The notes beneath the pieces were generated by a model. It was not told where the DNA came from. It worked only from the letters and a program-made list of their open reading frames with translations, and ran no database searches. Of a stretch of 64,000 nucleotides of DNA, positions 32,176 through 43,599 are shown one piece after another. Source of the DNA: Hymenopus coronatus (taxonomy: Eukaryota > Arthropoda > Insecta > Mantodea > Hymenopodidae); assembly GCA_030762935.1 (NCBI GenBank), contig CM060898.1, forward strand, positions 101,439,281 through 101,503,280, given 5' to 3'. The position numbers were made by a program, and so were the translations under genes. Every line of letters starts with the position of its first letter. Position 1 is the first letter of the stretch.

Positions 32176-33027
32176 TCTGATGTGTTCCATTCACAAGACT
32201 TTCTCTACTTCTGTGTAACAAATATTGTTAGTAAGCTTATTCTTCTATTTACTTCAAGCTAATCGAGAAAAAACTAGCAGAAATAGTCTTATTACTTGCT
32301 TCCTTGCGAAATATAGGAGTATCATAAGTTAAAGTGAAGTCAAAAGCTGGTTACTAGGTGACTGAAGTTCTTTTGTTTGTATGGCCATGAGTTGACAAAT
32401 TCTTGTATGAGAAAAGTACAAGTTTTTCAAAGCTGAAACCAAAAACATGGAATATCTCAAAAACGATCAAATCCTCGAAAAAAATTTATATAACATAAGT
32501 TGTATATTTTAATGTGCTCTACATTTTTGTGTGGTAAGTTTATGTCCATTTCTTACGGTTTAGCAGTTACGCAACATTTCGTAAAATTCATTCAGAATAA
32601 AGTAGTCCTCAGAGGCTATTCCCAGAAAATTCAAGATATGCATATTATTTGTGAGGTAAATATCTTTAATATACGATATTTTAATCAAAATCGTTAGTCA
32701 TTTTTGAGAAAATCAAAATTTTCGAAAAATATTCCATGTAAAGGGTAGTTGGGAGTGCGGGGATTTTCTTGAAAATCTTCGTGTCGCATCCTTGGAAGAT
32801 ACTAAGTTTGGTATTTAACGGTCTTTTCGTTTTTGAGCTATGCTGTCCAAAGACACACAGATATACACACATACACACACGCACACACGGATCTTTTTCC
32901 AAAAATGCTTTTTGTGGATACAGAGGGACCCAAAACATGTATTTCCGGTGAAATCTCGGTATAGAATTTTTGGGTGCAATACAATAACTTTTCTATACTT
33001 TATGTACATAGTACGTGTAGAGAAATT
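32176..33027 (-). mobile_element. F1 repeat copy 31 (full length)
   Basis: Complete inverted copy, TCTGATGTGTTCCATTCACA to GTACGTGTAGAGAAATT, with a CA tract near 32854-32886. It lies in the A-run of copy 30 and is followed across another A-run by copy 32. Confidence 0.9.
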
Positions 33028-33036
33028 AAAAAAAAA

Positions 33037-33690
33037 TCTGTTGTAATCCATTCACATGACTGTCTCTCTATATCTCTGCAACAACATTTTGTTAAAAAGT
33101 GTATGCTTTTATTTACTTTATGCTAAGTTAGAAAAAAATTAGCAGAAATAGTCTTATTACTTGCTTCCCTGTAAGTAGAAGCAAAATAAGGGAGTACCAT
33201 AGGTTAAAGTGATAGCCAAAAGCTGGTTGCTATGTGACTGAAGTTCCTTTGTTTGTATGGACAGGATTTGACAAATTCCTGTAGGAGAAAATAATACTTT
33301 TTTTTAAGGCTGAAACAAAAAACAAGGAATGTCTAAAAAACGATCAACTCCACGAAAAAATTGTAGATAACATAAATGTGCTCTACATTTTTTGTGTGGT
33401 AAGTTTTTGTCTATCTCTTACGGTTTACCAGTTACGCAAAATTCCGTAAAATTCATCCAGAATAAATTAGACTTCAGAGGTTATTACCAGAAAATTCAAG
33501 ATATATATATATATATATTATTTGTCAAGTATATATCTTTAATACATGATATTTTTATCAAAAAATCGTTAGAGCCATTTTTTAAAAAATCAAAATTTTC
33601 GAAAATTTTTCCATGTGAAGGTTAGTTGAGGGTGTGGAGATTTTCTTGAAAATCTTCGTGGCGCATCCTTGGAAGATACTGAACTTTAAC
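33037..33690 (-). mobile_element. F1 repeat copy 32, truncated by SINE-G
   Basis: Inverted, TCTGTTGTAATCCATTCACA to GGAAGATACTGAACTTTAAC, in good order, then cut by SINE-G. A (TA)n expansion lies at 33501-33518. The palindrome end is not recovered after the SINE. Confidence 0.85.
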
Positions 33691-33910
33691 TGATACACCT
33701 GGAAACACACCCGAAGAATGATAGGGCAACGGAATGAAGGAAAAATGACGGTGAAAAAGTACTGGTAGATGAGAAACCTCCTCGCATTACCTGAGTATCT
33801 CGGGGAAACCGCGTAAACCTATGGGTCAGAGTGAACGGTGCTCAGAGATCGAACCCGGGACCTTCCGACTGCGGGACGCACACGTTAATGCCGTAACTTC
33901 GCTCGCTTTA
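33691..33910 (-). mobile_element. SINE-G
   Basis: Minus strand: a tRNA-like head (GAAGTTACGGCATTAACGTG; B box GGTCCCGGGTTCGATCTCTG), then TTCACTCTGACCCATAGGTT, TACGCGGTTTCCCCGAGATA and CGAGGAGGTTTCTC, ending near CAGGTGTATCAG. A relative at 60853 shares CTGACCCATG and the GGAGGTTTCTTC region. Confidence 0.72.
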
Positions 33911-33950
33911 AAAAAATCTAGAAAGGCTTTGATATTTTGTCAAAAATACC

Positions 33951-34741
33951 TTTTTTTCTCTACTTCGTACAGTACAAAAACACAGAAGATATTGTACAAC
34001 CACCACAATTTCGATATCGAAATTTCTCCGGAAATTTGTGTGTGTATGTATGTGCTTGTGTGTCTGCGTCTGTGGGCAGCATAAAACAAAAACAAAAACT
34101 CGGTTAAACACCAAACTTCCTACTTAAGTTTAGAATCTTTCAAGGATGCGACATGAACATTTTCAAGAAATTTCCCCACTGCAAACTACTCTTTTTATGG
34201 AACACTTTCGAAAATATTGATGCTTAAAGATTTTCTCAAAAGGGAAGGCCTCATCCGTTTCATCTCGGAACTTCAATGGTAAATTGTACAGGACGAGTTT
34301 AAAAAAGAATTGACTATCGCTTTTTTGTTTCAATTGTTTCACTTATATAGCCCCTTTTAACTTCTATGGTCATATCAGAGGCTTTGATTTGAGAAACAAC
34401 TGCTGGTGTTTTGTCCGCTGAACTGTATAGTTCTTTAACGTTTTGTTTTTTCAATATTATACTAATAAAAACGCGCGTGCACATATACATACATTTACTT
34501 CCAAATGTATACTTTCGGATTCTGTAAAGGATTGGAATGATTCTCGTTAAAGAAAACTTCCCGCTCCAGCCTGCAATCAAACCCTCGACCGAGCTGTAGC
34601 TTTAGTCTAGTGTATTCACTTATTTCCACTCTGCTTATAAGGAAGCAAGTAAAAAGACCAATTCTGCTAATGTTTATCTAGATTAGTAAGATATAGGTGA
34701 AAGAATAATCTTTTGAAAGAATAGTTTGTTTAGAGAACACA
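33951..34741 (+). mobile_element. F1 repeat copy 33, internally rearranged
   Basis: The left end (TTTTTTTCTCTACTTCGTAC, weak palindrome) runs in order to GATTTTCTCAAAAG at 34241. The middle is missing. Short right-part pieces follow at 34311-34345 (GACTATCGCTTTTTTGTTTC) and 34594-34741 (TGTAGCTTTAGTCTAGTGTA to GTTTGTTTAGAGAAC). About 240 bp of unknown sequence (34350-34590) sits between the last two. Confidence 0.72.
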
Positions 34742-34743
34742 TC

Positions 34744-34972
34744 TCCCACCTCGGTAGTGTGGGGGTAGCTGGTCTGCCTCACTTTCAAGTGGCTCCTAGT
34801 TCGAACCTCGCTTAGGATAAATTACCCAGGTAAGGTTTTTTCGTGGTTTTTCCTTATCCAGAGAAGATAAACATCGAGTAAGACTAAGCTCCAAGGACCT
34901 CGAGATCATGTGAGCATCAATTCACCGATTTCATTCGTTCTTCGTAAACTCCAACCATCCTTTATTTACAGG
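34744..34972 (+). mobile_element. SINE-E (full length)
   Basis: Head GGGGGTAGCTGGTCTGCCTC, B box CCTAGTTCGAACCTCGCTTA, then TTTTTTCGTGGTTTTTCCTT, ATCCAGAGAAGATAAACATC, CCAAGGACCTCGAGATCATG and a tail ending TTTATTTACAG. It is inserted directly after the right end of F1 copy 33. Confidence 0.75.
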
Positions 34973-34977
34973 TCCCC

Positions 34978-35060
34978 ATGGCCGCGCTCGTTCAAGTACC
35001 TAGCTTTGTTGCTTCGTGGCGCAGGGGATTGCGAATCCGAGTTCCGCCTTGGGTGTTTGT
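34978..35060 (+). mobile_element. Possible tRNA-like SINE fragment
   Basis: GTGGCGCAGGGGATTGCGAA, then TCCGAGTTCCGCCTTGGG, followed by a GTGTTTGTGTTTGTAAGTGT tract and GTATTTGAAAGAAAAC, recalls the SINE-A order (B box, GT tract, GTATTTGAGGAAAATA). Too diverged to be sure. Confidence 0.3.
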
Positions 35061-35173
35061 GTTTGTAAGTGTGTATTTGAAAGAAAACGGTAAACAAAGC
35101 AAAGGAAATGTAGCACAAATAGAAAAAAGGAAGAATACAGCACCGAAGTACAGACAAGACTCGAAAGAAAAAA

Positions 35174-36049
35174 TCTGTTGTGTGTGCTCCATTCATATTA
35201 CTTTCTCTACATCGCTATAACAAATTATTGTTAAAAAGCATATTCTTCTATATACTTTATAGATAATCGATAAACATTAGCAGAAATTTTCTTAATTATA
35301 TGCTTCTTTAAGTAGAAAGAAAATAAGGAAATACACTATGCTAAAACGATTGTCAAATTCTTTAAAAGCTGGCTGCCATGTGTTTCAAATACGTTTCTAT
35401 GCAGGGACTGGAAATTACAACTTTCCGTCTGAGAAAAGTTTAAGTATTTAAAATTTGAAACTAATAACAAGGAATATCTCAGAAATGGTCAATTCCAGTT
35501 AAAAAACATATATGAAATAATTTGTGTGTTTTAACGTGATCTACATTTTTTGTGGCGTAAGTTTTTGTCTATCTCTTGCGGTTTACCAGTCACACAAAAT
35601 TCGGCAAAATTCATTCAGAATAAAGAGGTCTTTAGAGGCTATTCCCAGAAAATTCAAGATATACATTTTACTTGCGATATAAATATCTTTAAAATACGGT
35701 ATTTTAATCAAAAGCATTAGAAAATGTTTGAGAAAATAAAGATTTCCGAAAAATTTTCCATGTATAGGGTAGTTACAGGTGGGGGATTTTTCTCAAAATC
35801 TTCATGTCCCATCTCTGGAAGATACTATATTTAAATGTCAAATTTGGTATATTACCGACTTTTCGTTTTTGTGCTATCGTGTTCACAAACATACAGACAC
35901 ACGAACTCAGGAACACCAAACACACCGACCTTTTTCTGAATTTTTTTTGATACAAGGGATCCTAAAACATGTATTTTTCGCGAAATCTCGGTGGAGTGGA
36001 GTGCAATACCTTCTCTGTACACTATGTAGATAGTACGTGTAGAGAAAGT
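35174..36049 (-). mobile_element. F1 repeat copy 34 (full length)
   Basis: Complete inverted copy, TCTGTTGTGTGTGCTCCATT to GTACGTGTAGAGAAAGT. The GT-tract position holds a mixed ACACGAACTC/AGGAACACCA sequence (35896-35925). Its right part belongs to the subtype with AATAACAAGGAATATCTCAG. Confidence 0.9.
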
Positions 36050-36129
36050 AAAAACAGGGTAAAGGGCGTTGAGCTACCAAAATAATAAACAAGAACTCTT
36101 CAGTTTTTTATTTAGAGGCCTTAAAGCGT

Positions 36130-36215
36130 TTATTTACGCTGAAACTTATAAATACATTTTTTGGGTGTAATGCGAAAGTTCTACCGAGTAGGAATTGGCA
36201 TAGAGGGTAAAAAGA
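36130..36215 (-). mobile_element. F1 repeat copy 35 (weak palindrome-end fragment)
   Basis: TTTTTTGGGTGTAATGCGAA, then GTTCTACCGAGTAGGAATTG and GCATAGAGGGTAAAAAG, resembles the inverted F1 left end (TTTTTGGGTGCAATGCAATA to ATAGAGAAAGTAAAAA). Only the last ~85 bp are seen. Confidence 0.4.
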
Positions 36216-37324
36216 GAGACAAATGAGAAAGGGAAGTTGACTATATATCTTCTTCCGAAATTCGTGACTAACAAAGGGAACTCTTTGTAAATCATGTGTA
36301 ACTTATGTTATCCTTCATAAAAGGAAAGTTTTTGAGATACTTGTTGGTGAGATAACGACGCAAGGACCGGTCACAAATCCACGTGGGCTGCTTTGTGACA
36401 AAGGACACTTCGGTTTGAATTGCAATCGAAGAAGGAGGTGGGGTTATTGTATGAGAGCTGGAATAAAAGAGCAAATGGACCAAGAGATGCGGATACGGGG
36501 ACAAGAAAGAGACGAAGGAGAAGTTGTTTCTCAACAAAGGGAGACAAAAAATAATACAAGAAAACAACAAATCGTGGTTTTGATACGTGTGTGGGGAAGA
36601 ATAAACAGTTGGCGAACGTGGAAGAAGGCGGGGCTGTTGCTGGGGTTAGAAGGGGAGGGGAGCATTTGATGCGGAATGAATTTCTTAACGTAAGAGATTT
36701 GTGATAGGAAAAGTTACAGTTATACAAGTAAGTCCTTCCGGTGCCCATTCCCTTTCTGTGTCAGTCATTCTGGTTGCACCCTTCATCGCCACAGGTGACC
36801 CTGGCAGCCAGCTCGTATTTGTTGTGGTGGCTGAAGAAAGAATTATTCTTTTTTATCGCTCTCTCCCTTGCCTTAAGGATGCACTCGAGCTGAATCACTA
36901 CCATGTGTTTGTGTGTGTGTTTCCTTTTGTAATTTACAAAGCTCAGCGAGGGGTCCGCAAACCCCGTGCGGTCCGGCCGGTTCTTTCCCTTGGCATCATC
37001 AGATATTCACACGCGAATAAACTGCAACAGCAGCACCTCCTTACAGAAAGCCGTCACATTTGTATGGTTCATTCTTGGCAGGGGGTAGCTGCTCGCTATT
37101 TGTCGATGTGGGCGACAAGGGGTCCTCTCAACAATAATAGAGAAACTCCCGATAAACTTCGTTTTTATGGGAATATTGAGGAGAGATAGAATTATAACTT
37201 CTACTGAAAGATAGGCTTAAAATTTCATTCCTGGTTGTAATGAGCTTGTAATCCCGGTGATGGGGAAAGACTGGCATCTATCACTGACCTCCGTGCACTG
37301 AAGGAGTCAATAATGCTTTTGAAG
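36216..37324. other. Unassigned GC-richer island with 162-codon open frame
   Basis: About 1.1 kb without F1 or SINE boxes and visibly richer in G and C. The longest plus frame (36701-37189, ATG start, 162 codons) begins MIGKVTVIQVSPSGAHSLSV and has a hydrophobic first half but no motif I recognise. Minus-strand frames of 125 and 92 codons overlap this region (36292-36748). It could hold an exon or a low-copy element. Coding status is undecided. Confidence 0.3.
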
Positions 37325-37990
37325 TAGAATTGTTTCCCGAATTCCAAACTGTTGAACTGTTAGTTACAGCAGTTAGTTCCCTAATTCTAATATTGTTGAA
37401 CTGCCAACTATGGGATTTGGTTTCCAACTCTCAAACTGTGAAGTTGTCAATTACTGTCCCAAAATGTAGAACTGTCAGTACCAGGAGTTGGTTCTCCAAG
37501 TCCCAAAATGTAGAACTGTCAGTACCAGAAGTTGGTTCTCCAAGTCCCAAAATGTTGAACTGTCAGTACCAGAAGTTGGTTCTCCAAGTCCCAAAATGTA
37601 GAACTGTCAGTACCAGAAGTTGGTTCTCCAAGTTCCAAAATGTTGAACTGTCAGTGCCAGGATTGGTTCTCCAAGTCCCAAACTATTGAACTGTCAGCAT
37701 AGAAGTTGGCTCCCCAAGTCCCAAAATGTTGAATTAACAGTACCAAGTGTTGTTCCTCAAGACCCAAAATATTAAACTGTTAGCACCAGGAGTTAGTTCC
37801 CTAAGTCCCAAAATGCTGATCTGTCAGTACCAGGAGTTGATTCTCTAAATCCCAAACGGCTGAACTGTCAATTATAGGAATCGATTCCCCAAATGCCAAA
37901 CTATTAGTTACAGAAGTTGTTTCCCAAGTTAGTTAGTTTCTCAGGTCCCAAACTGTCAAACTTTCAGTAGCAGAAGTCGTTCCGAAGTGA
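37325..37990 (+). repeat. 44-bp minisatellite, about 15 units
   Basis: The unit reads TCCCAAAATGTAGAACTGTC, then AGTACCAGGAGTTGGTTCTC and CAAG (44 bp). Four to five central units (37457-37680) are nearly identical, and outer units on both sides are increasingly degenerate, as expected if new units arise centrally. Since 44 is not a multiple of three, the 119-codon frame at 37330-37689 cycles through three repeat-encoded peptides. I read the frame as a by-product. Confidence 0.9.
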
Positions 37991-38558
37991 ATTAAAACCC
38001 AAAATTACATTTAAGTAATGCGTGATAAGACATTTATTTCCTTATAAACATAAACATACACACACACCTTCTTAAACGTCTCACTTGTACACATCTATAA
38101 CTTTATAAACTTCACTATTATTCGAAAAGAGCTTGATGCTTGAAGATTGAGTGGAATAGAGTAAGCACTTTCATCGGTAGCACTTTAGATACCCATATAA
38201 GTCATTCGTCTTCATGAAATATCACTCATAATTTGGAAGAGTAAACACCCTGCAAAAGCTCTTGGAAATCTGTTTTCTAGAAAAGACCCCTCTAAAAGAG
38301 GAGAGGGTGAAAATGAATGAGTAAAGGGCCCTTCACGTACAAGTTTTCAACAACTGATTTGAGCATTCAAGTACTGATTTTGAAGTTGGGCTTACTCAAC
38401 AATTTTCAGTTATTTTAGACAGTAATACTGTAACAAAGATTTCTCAATTGTCATTTTAATTTTGGAAAAGCCTGCTGTTAGTCAAGTATGTATAAAAGAA
38501 AATAAAGAATGTCGCTTCTGGCTATCCATTATTTAAATAATTTGAAATATTTATTTTC
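37991..38558. other. Unassigned spacer
   Basis: About 570 bp of AT-rich sequence after the minisatellite, with a short CA tract near 38056. I see no F1, SINE or coding signature. Confidence 0.45.
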
Positions 38559-39396
38559 ACTTTCTCTAGCACGTATGTACAATGTAAATGACAGATAGAG
38601 AAAGTATTTACTTCCTCCAGAAATGCGATAACGAGATTTCACCGTGAATACACGCTTTGAGATCCCCTGAATCCAAGAAAGTGTTTAGAATCATGACCGT
38701 TTATGTGTGTCCCAAAAACAAAAAGTCGATTAAACAGCAAACTTGGTATTTAAGCCAATGATCCCCCCACATCCAACTGCTCTTTACATGGAATATTATA
38801 AACAATTTTGATGTTCTCAAAAATGTTTCCAACGGTTTTTATTAAAATGCCATATGTTTAAGATCTTTTCATGACAAACGAAATGTATATTTTTAATTTT
38901 CTAGGAACAGCCTCTGAAGACCTTTTCATACTGGGTTACTTTTGTATAAATGTTGTATAACTGGTAAGCCGTAACAGATTGAGTAAAACATGCTACACAA
39001 AAATGTAGATCTCGTTAACAGAACTTATGTCATATATCTTTTTTGTAGGGATAGCCGTTTTTGAGATATTTCATTTTTGGTTTCTGTTTTAAGCTACAAA
39101 CTTTACTCAAACGGGAAGTTGATATTTCTTGTCATGTCTCTTTTGTTAACTCCCAGTAAGTGAAGAGAATCGAATTTTAATTGTTTCACATAGCGACCGG
39201 CTTTTAAAAGATTTGACTATTAGTTTAGCCTGTGCATTCCCTTGTTTCCCTTCAACTTACAAAGAAGTAACCAATAAGATTAATTATAGTAATTTTTATC
39301 TTGATTAGCATAATGCAGATAAAAGAATACTTTTATGTAAGAACATTTGTTTGTGGAACAGCTAGAGAAAGTCACGAGAATGGAACACATTACATG
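38559..39396 (+). mobile_element. F1 repeat copy 36 (full length, old)
   Basis: Left end ACTTTCTCTAGCACGTATGT; boxes in order with small deletions; right end GGAACACATTACATG. It belongs to the divergent subtype with AGCGACCGGCTTTTAAAAGA. Copy 37 starts in its terminal T-run. Confidence 0.87.
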
Positions 39397-39399
39397 TTT

Positions 39400-40266
39400 A
39401 CTTTCTCTACACGTACTATGTGCATAGTGTATAGAGAAGGTATTGTAATGCACCCAAAAATTCAATACCGAGTCTTCATCGGAAATACATGTTTTGGGCC
39501 CCCCCTGAATTCCAAAAAAAAAAAAAAAAAAAGAAGGCATTTTTAGAAAAATGCCCCTGTGTGTGTCTGTGTGTAGGTGTGTGCAGCATAGCTCAAAAAC
39601 GAAAAGACCGTTTAGTAGAAAATTTGGTATTTAAGTTTGGTATCTTCCAAAGATGCGACACGAAGCTTTTCAAGAAAATCCCTCACCTACCCTTTACATG
39701 GAACTTTTTTTCAAAATTTTGGTTTTCTCAAAAATAGCTCTAACGATTATAATATCCTATATTAAACATATTTACCTGACAAATAAAATGTATATCTTTA
39801 ATTTTCTGGGAATAGACTCTAAAGACTATCTGGATGAATTTTACGCAATTTTGCTTAAATGAGAAACCGTAAGAGATGGACAAAAGCTTACCATGCAGGA
39901 AATGTAGAGCACATTAAAACACACAATTTATGTTATATATATTTTTTTCGTGAAGTTGATCGTTTTTAAGACATTCCTTATTTTTAGTTTCAGTTTTGAA
40001 AAACTTAATACTTTTCTCATATAGGAATTTGTTAACGCCTGTCGATACAGCAAAGGAACTTTAGTCATAGAGCAACCAGATTTTGGCCATCACTTTAACC
40101 TATTGCACTCCTTTATTTCACTTCTGCTTACAAGGAAACAAGTAATAAGACTATTTCTGCTAATTTTCCTCGATTAGAATGAACTAAATAGAAGCATACC
40201 TTTTTAACAATATTTTGTTGCAGAGATGTAGAGAAAGTCATATGAATGGAACACATCAGATTTTTT
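39400..40266 (+). mobile_element. F1 repeat copy 37 (full length)
   Basis: Palindrome ACTTTCTCTACACGTACTAT to GTATAGAGAAGG, an expanded A-run (39516-39534), a GT tract near 39555, and right end GGAACACATCAGATTTTTTT. Head-to-tail partner of copy 36 but a different, younger-looking subtype, so the pair arose by successive insertion rather than duplication. Confidence 0.92.
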
Positions 40267-40884
40267 TAAAGGCAAATCTTCAGCGTTTTCATGAGTAGAA
40301 ATTCTCTTTTAATGATGTTGTAATATTAATCACACGAAACACTATTTTCGTTTACTTACAACTCTGGAATGGTATATGGGTGTTGGTATATCAGTTGGAA
40401 CACGTTTTACTGGGTTTGTTATGCACGTGTTGGACGTAGACGCTGTTTCCTCTCGTTCGTTGCTCCGGAAAGCTTCAGTCGTTGGCGTTAGGAATTTTTT
40501 TATCTCTCGGGCATGGTCTCAAGGATAGATTTGGCGCGTATTATCTACCTAAATAGTAATGCTGACCTGTTTCAGAGTTCTAACCTGTATTGTGCTGATC
40601 AAAATTACATTAAACTTTGAATTATTAGTATAATACACCTCGACGCGTTCACCTAATTACTTTGTTTTCATTGCACACAAGTTTACTCTCCTTAGCAACG
40701 CATTATTTTACAAGGTTCGCGGTGCTTTGCGACATGTGACATTCAATCTGTTTTACTTAAAAATGTACGTTACGTTTATATTTACACAACTATTGTCAAT
40801 ATTAATGTATAGTCTTTTTTCAGTTAATTCTATTAAAATAAAAAATATTTTCAAGTTATATAGTGTGAAGGTATGTTTACCGTT
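40267..40884. other. Unassigned spacer
   Basis: About 620 bp with no F1 or SINE boxes. A moderately GC-richer part is at 40420-40540 (GCACGTGTTGGACGTAGACG). A 79-codon plus frame (40727-40966) overlaps the start of copy 38 and is not convincing. Confidence 0.45.
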
Positions 40885-41701
40885 TACTCTCTGTACATAC
40901 TATGAGGTAGAAAAGGTATTGTACGCTAATTTGATACCAATATTTCACCAGAAATACACGTTTTAGGGCTCCCTGTATAAAAAAGGTATTTTTAGAAAAA
41001 TGTCCTTGTGTATATTGTGTATGGGGGTGTCCGTGTGTCTACAATAAATCAAAAACGAAAAGCCGATAAAATGCCAAACTTGTATTTAAGTTTATTATCT
41101 TCCAAGGATACGACACCTACACCAAACTACCCTTTCCAAGGCAAGCATTTTGAATATTTTGATTTTCTCAAAAATGGCTTTAGCGATTTTGATTAAAATA
41201 CCGTGTATTAAACTTATTTACATAACAATGAAATGTATATCTTGCGTTTTCTGGGAATAGTCTATGAAGACCTCTTTATTCTGAATGAATTTATTGAATT
41301 TTGCATAACTAGTAAACCGTAAGAAATAGGTATGTAGAGTTCGTTAAAACACACGATTTATGTCATATATATTTTTTCGTGTAATTGGCTATTCTTTTAG
41401 ATATCCCTTGTTATTGGTTTTGTTTTAAAGTACTTAAAAGTTTTCTCATACGGGAATTTCTCAGTTTCTAGACATGCAGAAACGGATTTCAATCACATAG
41501 CAACCACTTTTAAAAGATTTGACTAATGCGTTTCCGAAAGTATTCCCTTGTGTCCCTTTTACTTACAAGAAAACAGGTAATAAGTTCATTTTTGTTCATG
41601 TTTACCTCGATTAGCTTGAAGCTGATAGAATGATAGTGTTTCAACAATAATTTCTTACAGAGATATAGAGAAATCATGTGAATGGAACACGTCCGATTTT
41701 T
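40885..41701 (+). mobile_element. F1 repeat copy 38 (full length)
   Basis: Left end ACTCTCTGTACATACTATGA with a collapsed palindrome. All boxes are present, with a GT-rich segment near 41008. Right end GGAACACGTCCGATTTTTC. Confidence 0.88.
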
Positions 41702-43420
41702 CATGTGGCACTTCATAATTACGACAGTTACTAATGATCAATGCAAGCCTAGAACATTTAATTTCAAATTTCTTTTCAAATAATTATCGCGTGTTCTCCA
41801 TAATGACAAATATGGCATTTGAAGCTCAACACCATAACTCCCACTGTACGAAATATAAACATATCTCTGCCTTGGAATAAATTATATGTTAAAGGAGCAC
41901 ATGTGTTATACATAAGTTAGAACTTAGTCGTTCAGCTCTGTCAGATCTACCAATTCAATTTTATCTGTGAATTATGCATTACTAAATAGTACTCTATTGG
42001 CACTGTTACTATGGAAAGAATGCATTTTACAACTGCACGTTATCTCTTCTCCTTATACTGTTTTGCTACTCGGAATACGTGTTAATAGTTATAAAAATAT
42101 AAAAATGGATATATAAATTGATAAAGATTTTAATTTTTGGGGCCTTTTTTTACTTATTCTTGACAACATTACATTTCGATGAGTGGAATGTTTTATACAG
42201 CAAAGAATGAAGTAGCACCGTAGTCCGCTTTGCGTCATTTCATTGTAGTTCTTTAACTTAGCGTGTTTTTGTTTCCCTGGCACTTTTTCGTTCTATTTAA
42301 TGGCGTCCTTACAAATTCTTTCATTACTTTCTTTTTTATCCTATACGTTAATGTTTCTGAATACCTGGAATTTAGCTGTTTCATTCATTCCCTTACTAAA
42401 CATTCATTTCATTTTATTAATCTAATACATTCATTATTATTTTCCGTTTTTTCTTAATTTAAAAAACTTTCGTCTCTTCCAAGCTCTTCCTTCCATAATT
42501 ATACATATTTACTTAAACTGCAAAATAAGTAAACCTACATTAATACTTCACATATTCCACATGCTACTAACACTTTCTCACAAGCTTATGTTACCTCATA
42601 TCGTAGTACAATATCTGCTTGCTACTTGGCGACTGTGAGCTGAATGGATAGATGACTTGTTATGTAACCTATAGACAATGATGCTAGAAGTTACAGGATT
42701 CCGCCTTGTTTTAAACTTTTTCCGATTCTTTTCAACATTTCTCTCGTTTGGTCCCCGTACTAAACCCAATGACATAAACATTTCTCGTTGGCTGGTAGAA
42801 TTTTTCGTGAATCTTTTGTTTCAAAAATTATATCGCTCATAATAATTCAAACTAGTTATGTATCAGAATTCTATTTTACTCTAGCTCAGAAAAAAATTTG
42901 CATTGTGACCTTTAGTGTATTAAATACTGATTGATAAGTATAGAAACAGCGAATATCTGACTTTTACTGAAAACAAAAATTCTTTAAAAATTCGGATCCA
43001 CAGTAACCTAAAAGGCTCTAAATTGATAGAAAAAATATTCTACAAATGCTAATGTGTTCAAAGCCGTAAATTATAACAAGTGAATATTTAGACCATGTTA
43101 TTAACAACTTGGCGACAGCTGGAGAGTAGAAAAGGACGAAGCTTATGGCAACTTGCATGCGTTAGAGAGAGACAGAGACATGGCATTTAACTCCATATTG
43201 TCTTTTAAGGTTGTCACAGACTATAATGAAATGTTCTTTCTCAGGGTTAATTTTAAATGCCCGCCTTAGATGTATGTGCTGAAATTAATAAACTCTAGGT
43301 GGCGTTTTTTTTTTTTTTCCTCCAAGAAGACTAGAAAGCTTAACTTTAATCTTTGTAATCTGAGTATATAGGATTACTGTAGCCCCCACCCTAATCTTAA
43401 TAAATAAAAATCAATATATG
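41702..43420. other. Large unassigned AT-rich stretch
   Basis: About 1.7 kb, the longest part of the window with no recognised repeat. Frames of 60-65 codons occur on both strands (42089-42283, 42263-42457, 42596-42781), all AT-driven and unremarkable. A T-run of about 14 lies at 43305. Confidence 0.45.
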
Positions 43421-43476
43421 TATGTGCGTTCGTTTGTGTGTGTGTGTCCGTGTATGTGACTACTGTCGCTGTAACC

Positions 43477-43570
43477 GGAACCTTCTGGAACGCGATTCTC
43501 GGTCCTTCTTGAACGGTCAGCTTCTAGAAACTTCGAAGAAGTTCTGTGAGGTTATTTTCTCGCTATAAAG
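43477..43570 (+). promoter_or_regulatory. Heat-shock-element cluster with TATA box
   Basis: Heat-shock factor binds alternating nGAAn/nTTCn pentamers. Here GGAAC-CTTCT-GGAAC lies at 43477-43491, CTTCT-TGAAC at 43505-43514 and CTTCT-AGAAA-CTTCG at 43521-43535, followed by further GAAG/TTC units to 43545. CTATAAAGGG (TATA box 43564-43570) lies about 20 bp further on. The order and spacing match arthropod heat-shock promoters. A GT tract (43436-43448) precedes it. Downstream, 43664-43879 is a 72-codon hydrophobic frame that does not look like a chaperone, so the transcript is unknown. It may belong to a mobile element. Confidence 0.6.
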
Positions 43571-43599
43571 GGAGGAAGAATTGCAATGTAGTGTTATGT

